A stretch of 5,853 bases of DNA from an uncultured Rubrobacteraceae bacterium (GTDB lineage Bacteria > Actinomycetota > Rubrobacteria > Rubrobacterales > Rubrobacteraceae). Numbering within the stretch: the first letter of the stretch is position 1; the number at the start of each line of letters is the position of its first letter. Where the stretch lies: positions 1-5,853 of the forward strand of contig CADCUW010000282.1 in NCBI GenBank assembly GCA_902805985.1. Reading direction: 5' to 3'. Positions 1 through 5,816 of this stretch are shown here, in pieces. Both the position numbers and the translations under genes were made by a program. The notes beneath the pieces are model-generated. The model worked only from the letters and a program-made list of their open reading frames with translations, searched no databases and had not been told where the DNA came from.

Positions 1-277
1 GGCTAGTGACGAAGACGACCTTGGTCTGCGGCCTGCGCAGCAGCATCAGCATACAGAGCAGCCGCTCCTCGTAGTGGTGGACGCCCGAGATCTTGGCGAG
101 CTCCTCCGCGTCGAGCGAGAGGCTAGGCACCACGACCACCGTCTGGGGGGCGCGCGGGTCGGCGGCGAGCTTCCGGGAGAGCGGCTCGAGCCTCTCCTGC
201 AGCCGGGCAAAGCGCCCGAGCTCTTCCTCAGAGCCGGGGATCTTCTCCACCAGGGTACGTTCTTCTGTCAGGCTCAC
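1..277 (-). CDS. PGM1-related peptide ligase / ATP-grasp protein, N-terminal part (partial)
   Basis: This gene reads leftward and leaves the window after 92 codons. It starts with GTG at 277-275. A GGAGG Shine-Dalgarno lies at 289-285 on the minus strand, 7 nt before the start, which makes this start convincing. The visible part has a short charged helix, then [10 protein letters not shown] at residues 47-56 and [10 protein letters not shown] at 65-74, followed by the beginning of a hydrophobic strand (VVFVTS, 87-92). From memory these blocks are typical of the pre-ATP-grasp region of actinobacterial proteins annotated as PGM1-related peptide ligases or carboxylate-amine ligases, named after the pheganomycin ligase. 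The ATP-grasp fold itself would lie outside the window, so catalysis cannot be checked. Genes of this family are widespread in actinobacteria and mostly uncharacterised. It is transcribed divergently from purEK across a 153-bp gap. Confidence 0.8.
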   Translation of the reverse strand, partial: MSLTEERTLVEKIPGSEEELGRFARLQERLEPLSRKLAADPRAPQTVVVVPSLSLDAEELAKISGVHHYEERLLCMLMLLRRPQTKVVFVTS

Positions 278-337
278 GATGCAACCTCCGGCACGGCCCG
301 TCGCGGACGACACATCTTGGAGTCCTCCCGCGCTCTC

Positions 338-361
338 GTAACCTATCGCCCGCCATGTTAC
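338..361. repeat. short inverted repeat in the divergent purE / ligase intergenic region
   Basis: GTAAC (338-342) and GTTAC (357-361) are exact reverse complements separated by 14 bp. They lie centrally between the two divergent genes, about 40 bp upstream of the purE -10 box. The arrangement could be an operator, but five-base arms are weak evidence. Confidence 0.2.
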
Positions 362-400
362 ATCTTTTCCCGGCGGAGGAGTTCTGAGCGGGATGGTGCG

Positions 401-406
401 TATACT
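401..406 (+). promoter_or_regulatory. probable -10 box of the purEK promoter
   Basis: TATACT matches the sigma-70-type -10 consensus at five of six positions and stands out in this G+C-rich sequence. No good -35 hexamer lies 16-18 bp upstream. Transcription would begin near 412-414, giving a leader of under 20 nt. That leaves no room for a purine riboswitch. Confidence 0.55.
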
Positions 407-430
407 GGCCCCAAAGAGCCGGGGAGGACG

Positions 431-940
431 ATGGAAGAGAGAGGACCGCAGGAACCTCTGGTGGGCGTGGTGATGGGCAGCGCCTCGGACTGGGAGACCA
501 TGCGCCACGCGGCCGAGACCCTGGAGCGCTTCGGGGTGGCGCACGAGCGCCGGGTGGTCTCGGCCCACCGCACGCCGGACCTGATGGCCTCCTACGCGAA
601 GGAGGCAGAGGGTCGCGGGCTGGAGGTGATCGTCGCCGGCGCCGGGGGCGCTGCCCACCTGCCGGGCATGATCGCCGCCCACACCACCGTCCCCGTGCTC
701 GGTGTTCCCGTCGAGAGCCGGGCCCTCAAGGGCATGGACTCTCTCCTCTCTATCGCCCAGATGCCCGCCGGAGTGCCCGTCGGAACCCTCGCCATAGGGA
801 AGGCCGGCGCCACGAACGCCGCCCTCCTCGCCGTCGCCATCCTCGCCAACACGCGGCCACGCTTACGCGACAAACTCCGAAGCTTCCGCGAGGAACAGGC
901 CGGGAAGGCGGCGAACTCCGAGCTGCCGGGACCGGCTTGA
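431..940 (+). CDS. purE: N5-carboxyaminoimidazole ribonucleotide mutase (PurE, class I)
   Basis: PurE is a cytosolic enzyme that moves the carboxyl group of N5-CAIR to C4, giving CAIR in de novo purine synthesis. The 169-residue length is normal for the bacterial class I enzyme. Family landmarks are present: the phosphate-binding GSASD at residues 16-20, SAHRTP at 44-49 with the catalytic His46, the glycine-rich [11 protein letters not shown] at 69-79, and [20 protein letters not shown] at 98-117. I chose ATG 431 because it fits usual PurE N-termini and follows GGGGAGG (421-427), although the 3-nt spacing is short. GTG 461 is an in-frame alternative that would leave almost no N-terminal tail. 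The same frame stays open upstream to 74, but that part is antisense to the ligase gene. The stop overlaps the purK start by 4 nt, so the two are translationally coupled and supply consecutive reactions. Confidence 0.95.
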   Translation: MEERGPQEPLVGVVMGSASDWETMRHAAETLERFGVAHERRVVSAHRTPDLMASYAKEAEGRGLEVIVAGAGGAAHLPGMIAAHTTVPVLGVPVESRALKGMDSLLSIAQMPAGVPVGTLAIGKAGATNAALLAVAILANTRPRLRDKLRSFREEQAGKAANSELPGPA

Positions 941-2073
941 GCGGACCGCTGCTGCCCGGCGCCACCATCGGCGTCCTGGGCAGCGGGCAGCTCGGGCGGA
1001 TGCTGGCCCTCGTCGCCCGCAGGATGGGCTACGGGGTCCACGTCTTCTCCCCGGAGCGGGACAGCCCGGCCGGCCGGATCGCCAACCGCGAGTGGAGCGC
1101 CCCCTACGAGGACCTCGACGCCGCGCGCCGGTTCGCCCGCGGCGTGGACGTCGTCACCTTAGAGTTCGAGAACATCCCGGCCGGGACGGTCGAGGAGATC
1201 TTCGCCCTGGCGCCCATCAGGCCGGGCCTCCGGGCCCTCCAGACCACCCAGAACCGGCTCAGGGAGAAGGAGTTCCTGCGCGAGGCCGGTTTCCCCGTGG
1301 CGCCGTTCCGGGCCGTGCCGGACCGGGCTTCCCTCGACGCCGCGATGGGGGAGGTCGGTGTTCCGGCGGTGCTAAAGACGGCCGGCTTCGGCTACGACGG
1401 CAAGGGCCAGACGAGGATCTCGGATCCAGAAGACGCCAGCGCTGCCTGGGAGTCCTTAGGCGGGGAGGCCGTGCTGGAGGCCTGGGTGGTCTTCGAGATG
1501 GAGCTCTCCGTCGTCGCCGCCCGCGGTACGAGCGGCACCTTCGCCCACTACGGGGCCGTCCGGAATACCCACGACCGGCATATACTCGACCTGACCGTCG
1601 CACCCGCCGGTGTCCCGCCCGAAGTCGAAGAAGAAGCCGTCGAGATAGCCGCCGGCATCTTCGAGGAGCTCGGGATCGTCGGGACGGCCTGCGTGGAGTT
1701 CTTTCTGACGACCGGCGGGGATCTACTCGTCAATGAGATCGCGCCCAGGCCCCACAACTCGGGCCACTGGACGATCGAGGGCGCCGCCACCTCCCAGTTC
1801 GAGCAGCAACTCCGCGCGGTCTGCGGCCTCCCGCTCGGCGGTACCCACCGCCCCGAGCCCGCCGCGATGGCGAACCTCATCGGCGACCTCTGGAAGAGCG
1901 GCGAACCGGACTGGACCGCCGCCCTCTCAGTCCCCGGCGTCTCACTCCACCTCTACGGCAAGAAGGAACCCCGCCTCGGCCGCAAGATGGGCCACCTGAC
2001 CGCCCGCGCCTCCACACCGGAAGAGGCCGCCCGAAAAGCCGTAGAGGCGCGAGAGTCACTGGGCGGGGCATAG
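937..2073 (+). CDS. purK: N5-carboxyaminoimidazole ribonucleotide synthase (PurK)
   Basis: PurK is an ATP-grasp enzyme that uses ATP and bicarbonate to convert AIR to N5-CAIR, the substrate of the PurE encoded just before it. The 378 residues match the family. Visible blocks are the N-terminal [11 protein letters not shown] (12-22), EFENIP (76-81), the ATP-grasp glycine-rich loop [12 protein letters not shown] (147-158), the [10 protein letters not shown] strand (188-197) and the metal/ATP-binding [18 protein letters not shown] (266-283). The start is TTG 937, overlapping the purE stop in the sequence TTGA. No ATG, GTG or TTG follows in frame before the conserved N-terminus, so TTG is the only reasonable start. 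No strong Shine-Dalgarno precedes it, which fits translational coupling to purE. The gene ends with TAG and no hairpin terminator follows directly. Confidence 0.96.
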   Translation: MSGPLLPGATIGVLGSGQLGRMLALVARRMGYGVHVFSPERDSPAGRIANREWSAPYEDLDAARRFARGVDVVTLEFENIPAGTVEEIFALAPIRPGLRALQTTQNRLREKEFLREAGFPVAPFRAVPDRASLDAAMGEVGVPAVLKTAGFGYDGKGQTRISDPEDASAAWESLGGEAVLEAWVVFEMELSVVAARGTSGTFAHYGAVRNTHDRHILDLTVAPAGVPPEVEEEAVEIAAGIFEELGIVGTACVEFFLTTGGDLLVNEIAPRPHNSGHWTIEGAATSQFEQQLRAVCGLPLGGTHRPEPAAMANLIGDLWKSGEPDWTAALSVPGVSLHLYGKKEPRLGRKMGHLTARASTPEEAARKAVEARESLGGA

Positions 2074-2100
2074 AAGCCGACGGCCACCGATTGTGAACGT

Positions 2101-2143
2101 TTGACGCGTACGGGTTGCAAGATGTACTAGAATTACATAGGTT
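2101..2143 (+). promoter_or_regulatory. candidate trxB promoter(s)
   Basis: The 99-bp gap after purK has two overlapping sets of promoter-like boxes. One is TTGACG (2101-2106) with TACTAG (2125-2130), spacer 18. The other is TTGCAA (2115-2120) with TAGGTT (2138-2143), spacer 17. Both fit the loose TAnnnT -10 of actinobacteria. The GGAAT-N18-GTT type of SigR site known for trxB in Streptomyces is not visible. Confidence 0.4.
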
Positions 2144-2172
2144 GGAAATCGCATACGCGAGGAGCGTGCAGG

Positions 2173-3171
2173 ATGCCAGAGAAGACTTACGACGTCGTGA
2201 TAATCGGTTCGGGGCCCGCCGGGTACACGGCCGCCCTCTACGCCGCGCGGGCGAACCTTCAGACGCTGGTCTTCCAGGGCTTCGAGAGCGGCGGGCAGCT
2301 CATGCTCACCTCGGACGTCGAGAACTACCCCGGCTACAAGGAAGGCGTGCAGGGGCCCGAGATGATGGACGAGTTCGAAGAGCAGGCCGCCCGCTTCGGG
2401 GCCGAGATGCGCCCGGACAACGTCGAGAAGGTAGACCTCTCCGAGCGTCCGTTCCGGCTGTGGGCCGAGGGTGAGGAGGAGCCGGTGCTCGCGCGCACGG
2501 TCGTCATCGCCACGGGCGCCCAGGCCAAGTGGCTGGGCCTCGAGAGCGAGGAGCGGCTCTTCGGCAAGGGTGTGAGCGGGTGCGCGACGTGCGACGCGTT
2601 CTTCTTCAGGGGCAAGAAGGTCGCCGTCGTCGGCGGCGGAGACACGGCGATGGAGGAGGCGGCCGTGCTCGCCAAGTTCGCCGACGAGGTGTACCTCATC
2701 CACCGCAGGGACGAGTTCCGGTCGTCCAAGATCATGCTCGAGAGGGCGCAGAAGAACGAGAAGATCACCTTCGTAACCGACACGACGGTCGAGGAGATCC
2801 TGGGCGAGACCACCGTCGAGGGCGTCCGCGTCAAGAACGCGAAGACCGGCGAGGAGAACACCCTGGCCGTCGACGGCTTCTTCGCGGCCATCGGCCACTC
2901 TCCGGCGACGAGCCTCTTCGTGGGCCAGCTGGAGATGGACGGCTCGGGCTACCTGCTCCAGAAGGAGCACACGATGACGAGCGTCCCCGGCGTCTTCGCC
3001 GCGGGCGACGTCTCCGACACCCGCTACCGCCAGGCCGTGACCGCCGCCGCCGACGGCTGCCGCGCCGCCATCGACGCCGAGCGCTGGCTCGAGGAGCAGG
3101 GCGAGGCCGAATACGCCGAGGACCCTGGCGTCTGGACGGCCGAGAAGGACGTTAAAGAGAGCATCGCCTAA
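2173..3171 (+). CDS. trxB: thioredoxin reductase (NADPH), TrxB
   Basis: TrxB is a cytosolic flavoenzyme that passes electrons from NADPH through FAD and a redox-active disulfide to thioredoxin. The domain order is correct. The FAD-binding GSGPAG is at residues 12-17, GGQL at 40-43, and an ATG motif (IATGA) at 112-116. The CATC active site is at 137-140, encoded from 2581. The NADPH-binding VGGGDTAMEEA is at 153-163, with HRRD at 177-180, and the FAD-binding AAGDV at 276-280 precedes the RQAVTAAADG helix. At 332 residues it is slightly longer than typical (about 310-325) because of an acidic tail after about residue 305. ATG 2173 is supported by GAGGAG (2159-2164) at 8-nt spacing. No thioredoxin gene is adjacent. 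It appears to be monocistronic: promoter-like boxes precede it and a strong terminator follows. Confidence 0.96.
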   Translation: MPEKTYDVVIIGSGPAGYTAALYAARANLQTLVFQGFESGGQLMLTSDVENYPGYKEGVQGPEMMDEFEEQAARFGAEMRPDNVEKVDLSERPFRLWAEGEEEPVLARTVVIATGAQAKWLGLESEERLFGKGVSGCATCDAFFFRGKKVAVVGGGDTAMEEAAVLAKFADEVYLIHRRDEFRSSKIMLERAQKNEKITFVTDTTVEEILGETTVEGVRVKNAKTGEENTLAVDGFFAAIGHSPATSLFVGQLEMDGSGYLLQKEHTMTSVPGVFAAGDVSDTRYRQAVTAAADGCRAAIDAERWLEEQGEAEYAEDPGVWTAEKDVKESIA

Positions 3172-3197
3172 AAGAGACCCCGGTATTCGGTATCCTG

Positions 3198-3227
3198 GCC
3201 CCCGGCGGAGACGCCGGGGGCTTTCTT
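3198..3227 (+). terminator. intrinsic terminator after trxB
   Basis: A perfect 10-bp G+C-rich stem (3198-3207 with 3212-3221) has a GAGA tetraloop and is followed by TTTCTT (3222-3227). It begins 26 nt after the trxB stop and separates trxB from the response regulator. Confidence 0.88.
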
Positions 3228-3232
3228 GTGGC

Positions 3233-3262
3233 TGGAAAGGTCCCGGCCCGGGCCGCTATAAT
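3233..3262 (+). promoter_or_regulatory. promoter of the response regulator gene
   Basis: A perfect TATAAT lies at 3257-3262. TGGAAA at 3233-3238 matches four of six -35 positions with an 18-bp spacer. The expected start of transcription, near 3268-3270, gives a short leader and argues for the GTG at 3293 over the upstream GTG at 3278 as start codon. Confidence 0.7.
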
Positions 3263-3292
3263 GCGCCGCCAGCGATTGTGCGAGGGGGAAGC

Positions 3293-3733
3293 GTGGGCGA
3301 GAAGACGATACTGCTCGTTGAGGACGATGAGGACCAGGTGATCCTGGCGATGCGCGCCCTGCGCAAGCACGGCATAGCGGCCGAGGTGGACGACGTGATC
3401 GTCTCCGGCACCGGCGAGGAAGCCCTCGACTACATGTTCGGCACCGGCGCCTACGACGGCCGCGACGCTAGCTCGACCCCCGAGTTCGTCCTCCTGGACG
3501 TTAACCTGCCCAGGCTGGACGGCCACCAGGTACTCGAAAAACTGCGCGACGACGATCGGACGCACCTCGTTCCCGTTATCCTCTTCTCCTCATCCAACGA
3601 GCACAAAGACGTCGTCAAGGGCTACGAGCTCGGCGCCAACTCCTACGTTACGAAACCGGCCAACTTCGACCGGTTCTCCGAGGCGATGCAGTACCTCGGG
3701 TGGTACTGGCTCAACTTCAACGAGTCGCCGTAG
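3293..3733 (+). CDS. single-domain response regulator, Rcp1/CheY-like
   Basis: This 146-residue protein is a lone receiver domain with no output domain. Visible residues are the acidic pair Asp11-Asp12, phosphoacceptor Asp69 in FVLLDVNLPRLDG, the switch Ser99 in LFSSSN, Tyr118 as the aromatic switch and Lys121 in YVTKP. The longer insertion after helix 2 (YMFGTGAYDGRDAS) and the NLPRLDG signature are typical of the Rcp1 group, often partnered with phytochrome-like or PAS histidine kinases. It probably acts by binding a partner protein rather than DNA. GTG 3293 is preferred: GAGGGGG (3282-3288) sits just upstream, and an in-frame GTG at 3278 would fall almost at the transcription start. Its own promoter follows the trxB terminator. 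No histidine kinase is encoded in the window, so the partner is unknown. Confidence 0.9.
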   Translation: MGEKTILLVEDDEDQVILAMRALRKHGIAAEVDDVIVSGTGEEALDYMFGTGAYDGRDASSTPEFVLLDVNLPRLDGHQVLEKLRDDDRTHLVPVILFSSSNEHKDVVKGYELGANSYVTKPANFDRFSEAMQYLGWYWLNFNESP

Positions 3734-4060
3734 GGCGCCCAAGATTACCTGCGGGTTAGATCCGTGGCTCGAGTGCTCGGAGCGCGGCGTGTCTCGCGGT
3801 GCCCGCCTGTCTGCCAGGGACGTTGGCGCCGCGGAACCGCCCCCAAGTAGTACCTCGAGATGGCCTTGGTCGTGGCGCGGCTGACAGAGTTCCGGGCGGG
3901 AACACCCGCCGGGTCTACTAGAAGGACGGCATGAGCAGTTTGTGGGGGTGCGAAGGTACGCAAATTGTGGGATGCAAAGATACCCCATCCGGACGATAAC
4001 GGCGACGACGCTTTTGCCTACCATTGGTATTCCTGACGGGCGGAAGAGATGGAGAAAACG
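3734..4060. other. non-coding or decayed stretch after the response regulator
   Basis: About 327 bp without a gene I can support. All three forward frames are interrupted by stops (for example near 3850, 3883 and 4033), and the open minus-strand frames look like shadows rich in arginine and proline. A short inverted repeat, GGCGGG-aaca-CCCGCC (3895-3910), is the only structure seen. There is no clear terminator for the response regulator and no clear promoter for the next gene. Confidence 0.5.
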
Positions 4061-4345
4061 ATGTCCCACCGAGCCTCAAAGGAAAGCAGGTACGACGGGC
4101 GGTCTTGCCCCGAGCGAACGATCGAAGTTACGGACAAGCTCTTACGGGAGATGGTCGGTTGCCTGTCACGGCAGTACCCCACGCACGCGGTCGGGGAGGC
4201 AGCAAGCGATAGCTTGCGGGATCTGAGGCCCCACCTGGAAGACGGTCTGAGCGCGTTGGCGGACATCGAACGGATCAGAGAGCTTACCGACCAGGAGTGC
4301 TCCCGGCAAAGAGCGTTTCGCATCGCCCTGATATCGAGCATGTAA
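4061..4345 (+). CDS. hypothetical small protein (94 residues), orphan
   Basis: I do not recognise this protein. It is hydrophilic, highly charged and predicted by eye to be mostly helical from about residue 20 onward (TDKLLREMVGCL, DSLRDLRPHLEDGLSALADIERIREL). It has three scattered cysteines (16, 34, 80), no signal peptide and no membrane segment. ATG 4061 is preferred because GGAG (4051-4054) lies 6 nt upstream; an in-frame ATG at 4049 has GGAAG too close to it. Two things support a real gene: codon third positions remain mostly G/C, and a perfect 12-bp hairpin begins 3 nt after the TAA stop, exactly where a terminator would be. Neighbours give no functional clue. It could be a remnant or a lineage-specific gene. 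Confidence 0.5.
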   Translation: MSHRASKESRYDGRSCPERTIEVTDKLLREMVGCLSRQYPTHAVGEAASDSLRDLRPHLEDGLSALADIERIRELTDQECSRQRAFRIALISSM

Positions 4346-4348
4346 GTG

Positions 4349-4379
4349 GCCGCCAACGTCGTCTACGGACGTTGGCGGC
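4349..4379 (+). terminator. perfect 12-bp hairpin after the orphan gene, probable T-less terminator
   Basis: The arms 4349-4360 and 4368-4379 are exact reverse complements with a 7-nt loop (4361-4367). The hairpin starts right after the stop at 4343-4345. No T-run follows, but actinobacterial terminators often lack one. It is symmetric and could serve either strand. Confidence 0.55.
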
Positions 4380-4424
4380 ATGAAGCCGCGCCGCTCTCCG
4401 GTGGTGGCAGGGAGGGTGGTGCGT

Positions 4425-4459
4425 AACGCCAGCCCCCATTTAGGGCACGGGTTGGCGTT
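4425..4459 (+). repeat. 11-bp inverted repeat with one G-U pair
   Basis: AACGCCAGCCC (4425-4435) pairs with GGGTTGGCGTT (4449-4459) over all 11 positions if transcribed from the plus strand, counting one G-U wobble, with a 13-nt loop. On the minus strand that pair would be a C-A mismatch. This points, weakly, to a plus-strand RNA structure. Confidence 0.45.
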
Positions 4460-4560
4460 CTGTGCGACCATAGAACACCCTACCGCGGCGCGCGGATGCG
4501 TATTCCCGCACGAGATCAAGAGCCGGCCAGGTTCCCGCTTACCACCTACACGGCGGCGGA

Positions 4561-4606
4561 CGGAGCCCTACGCCCGGGCCGAGGGTTGGGCAAGCTCGGG
4601 GCTCCG
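4561..4606. repeat. nested inverted repeat with a bulge
   Basis: CGGAGCC (4561-4567) pairs with GGCTCCG (4600-4606). Directly inside it on the right arm, CTCGG (4595-4599) pairs with CCGAG (4579-4583). This gives 12 pairs interrupted by an 11-nt bulge on the left arm. It ends 15 bp before an ATG at 4621. Confidence 0.35.
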
Positions 4607-4794
4607 GTCTACCTGGCAAGATGAGCACGCCTATCCGGGTTTGGGCAGACATCGAGACCGCTCCTGGACGTGTCCCTGAGTTGTTGATGACCGTCTCCAA
4701 GACCCGAGAAGATAGGCCGTTCGGGGACGCGCCCGATCCTCCCGTAGGCTACGGTTGCGGGCACGAAAGAGTGTGGGCAAAGGGAAGGACCCGG

Positions 4795-5019
4795 ATGGCC
4801 GAAGCGGTGCGGACAGGACCGGCAAATTGGCGTTGCAGGCATCTCTACCCCGCCTGGGTGACGACCGGCGCTGGAAACCAAAGACGCGCCCGCTGCTTGG
4901 GGTGCGGGGAACTCGGGCCGCCGCGGACAGACCTGTCCAAGGCGCTCCGGCTCCGCGAAAGAATCGCGGAGCCGGAACGCTTGACACGAAGACGGCGAGA
5001 AGGGGATGTCCTAGTCTAG
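4795..5019 (+). CDS. hypothetical 74-residue protein with CxH...CxxC zinc-ribbon-like pattern
   Basis: The frame encodes WRCRH (12-16) and, 17 residues later, CLGCG (34-38). Cys14/His16 and Cys34/Cys37 could bind one zinc ion as in a small ribbon or knuckle. A basic tail follows (TRRRRE, 64-69). ATG 4795 follows AAGGA (4785-4789) at 5-nt spacing. The frame is open back to ATG 4621, but that extension has no good ribosome binding site and no convincing composition. The last third of the gene overlaps a large hairpin (4942-4980), and the stop TAG at 5017-5019 coincides with the first recognisable codon of the EAL pseudogene. A nucleic-acid-binding role is possible but unproven. It may also be a chance frame in decaying DNA. 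Confidence 0.45.
   Translation: MAEAVRTGPANWRCRHLYPAWVTTGAGNQRRARCLGCGELGPPRTDLSKALRLRERIAEPERLTRRRREGDVLV
4942..4980. repeat. long hairpin, 12 perfect base pairs extended to 15 of 16
   Basis: TCCGGCTCCGCG (4946-4957) and CGCGGAGCCGGA (4965-4976) are exact reverse complements around a 7-nt A-rich loop (4958-4964). The outer bases 4942-4944 and 4978-4980 also pair, beyond one C-A mismatch. It lies inside the putative zinc-ribbon frame and has the same geometry (12-bp stem, 7-nt loop) as the hairpin at 4349-4379, though the sequences are unrelated. A T-run is absent. Confidence 0.6.
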
Positions 5020-5484
5020 AGGAATTCGAGACGGGCAGGATAGTGGAGGTAGAGGCGCTCGTGAGCTGGTAGCACCCGGAGCGGGGCCTACTCTCGCCAA
5101 AGGCATTTATCGAGATCGCTGAGGAGACGGGGCTCATCGTGTCTGTGGGATAATGGGTGCTGGACGAGACCTGCCGGCAGATGAGAGAGTGGCAGGATGA
5201 GCACGGGTGCGACCCCTCGCTCAGGACGAACGAACCACCCTGCCAAGCAATATCTGCCCAGCCATACCAGGCGCGTAAGGTCACACGGGCTCTCGAAGCG
5301 TCGGGGCTGGACGCGAACAATCTAGAACTCGAGTTAACCGAGAGCGTCGTGGTGGGCGACGGGGAGGCCATGGCTGCCTCCTTGCGGGAGCTCACGGCCT
5401 TGAGCGTAAACCTCGCCACGGACGACTTTGGCACGAGCTAGCCCTCCTTCACGTACCTGAAACGCTGCCCCGCGAGCACGCTAA

Positions 5485-5502
5485 AGACAGACAGACAGAC
5501 AG
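5485..5502 (+). repeat. tetranucleotide repeat (AGAC)4 plus AG
   Basis: Four tandem AGAC units plus two bases lie inside the EAL pseudogene. The expected protein here is LK-T/I-DRQFV, which needs only two units. The two extra units (8 bp) exactly explain the shift between the reading frames on either side, so the tract looks like a replication-slippage expansion. Confidence 0.85.
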
Positions 5503-5647
5503 GCAGTTCGTGGGGGGTATAGGACGAGACCCGAAGGACGCGGCTATCGTTGAGGGGTGATCGGGCTCGGGTATGGCCTAGGTATAAAGGTAGTCGCGGA
5601 GGGGGTGCAGACGCCCGAGCAGCTGGCGACGCTACGAGTGCTCGGAT

Positions 5648-5666
5648 GCAAGGGTAGTACCCTTGC
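5648..5666. repeat. 19-bp near-perfect palindrome
   Basis: GCAAGGGTA (5648-5656) and TACCCTTGC (5658-5666) are exact reverse complements around a single base. It lies in the EAL pseudogene where the GQGY-like motif should be and where several codons appear to be missing. It may have arisen by mutation or be a protein-binding site. With a 1-nt centre it would be a dyad in DNA rather than a good RNA hairpin. Confidence 0.55.
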
Positions 5667-5761
5667 GAACCCTTGCCCCCCACGGCCTATCAGGGGGCTC
5701 TCAGAGGGTATTCGGTTCGACGGATGACGCCGAGGGTACGCCTAGAGTACAGGGCGAGCAG

Positions 5762-5794
5762 GATCGCGAAGGGTAGACTGCCTACCCGCCGATC
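5762..5794. repeat. imperfect hairpin downstream of the EAL pseudogene
   Basis: GATCG (5762-5766) pairs with CGATC (5790-5794), and inside it GGGTAG (5771-5776) pairs with CTACCC (5782-5787) around a 5-nt loop, with an asymmetric internal loop between the helices. It lies 35 bp after the pseudogene stop and could be the old gene's terminator, though no T-run follows. Confidence 0.3.
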
Positions 5795-5816
5795 TTGATG
5801 CCTTGTCTGGGCGTGC

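Larger units (their letters stand above)
4380..4794. other. intergenic stretch without a recognisable gene
   Basis: About 415 bp in which I can support no gene. The open frames here (forward 4380-4679, the N-terminal part of the frame open from 4621, and minus-strand frames) lack ribosome binding sites and have shadow-like composition. The stretch contains two sizeable inverted repeats, listed separately. Confidence 0.45.
5019..5727 (+). pseudogene. degenerate EAL-domain cyclic-di-GMP phosphodiesterase
   Basis: Three frames joined together give almost a whole EAL domain (about 236 codons). EAL enzymes hydrolyse cyclic di-GMP to pGpG. Recognisable blocks are ETGRIVEVEALVSW (from 5028), HPERGLLSPKAFIEIAEETG (from 5073), LELELTES (from 5322), TDDFGT (from 5418), YLKRCP (from 5454), RDPKDAAIV (near 5525-5551), KVVAEGVQTPEQLATLRVLG (5587-5646) and ANPCPP (5667-5684). 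Damage: in-frame TAG at 5070-5072 where WQHPERG is usual, TAA at 5151-5153, TAG at 5439-5441 where GTGYSS is usual, a net 8-base gain in the AGAC tract (5485-5502), and a net 1-base loss near 5551-5557. The GQGY block is degraded too. No GGDEF, PAS or membrane part precedes the domain, so the N-terminus is missing. Many metal-binding residues persist, suggesting fairly recent loss. Confidence 0.88.

Noticed and set aside
74..430. Upstream in-frame extension of purE to an ATG at 74
   Set aside because: It is antisense to the well-supported ligase gene and its promoter region, does not resemble PurE, and ATG 431 fits family N-termini.
1092..1736. Second plus-strand open frame inside purK
   Set aside because: Arginine-rich shadow in another frame of a certain purK.
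2074..2172. SigR-type thiol-stress promoter for trxB
   Set aside because: No GGAAT-N18-GTT arrangement is present; only sigma-70-like boxes are seen.
2056..2970. 304-codon open frame on the minus strand across trxB
   Set aside because: It is a shadow of the G/C-biased third positions of trxB; the product is repetitive in Arg, Leu, Glu and Val and resembles nothing known.
3278..3292. Upstream GTG start for the response regulator
   Set aside because: It would lie about 10 nt from the expected transcription start with no ribosome binding site; GTG 3293 has GAGGGGG before it.
4349..4459. Integron attC-like sites, suggested by hairpins containing CCAAC and GTTGG
   Set aside because: The arms do not fit the RYYYAAC and GTTRRRY core sites, and there is no integrase or gene-cassette pattern.
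4166..4519. 117-codon minus-strand frame across the orphan gene and hairpin
   Set aside because: No ribosome binding site or recognisable family; the opposite-strand gene has better signals.
4621..4794. N-terminal extension of the zinc-ribbon-like protein from ATG 4621
   Set aside because: No good ribosome binding site and shadow-like composition; ATG 4795 has AAGGA at proper spacing.
3822..4832. GTTGGCG or ATTGGCG occurring five times in about 1 kb
   Set aside because: Several copies are explained by hairpin arms and coding sequence; spacing is irregular and the flanks are unrelated.
4981..5010. Perfect TTGACA (4981-4986) as a promoter for the EAL gene
   Set aside because: No -10-like hexamer lies 16-18 bp downstream; TAGTCT at 5012 is 25 bp away.
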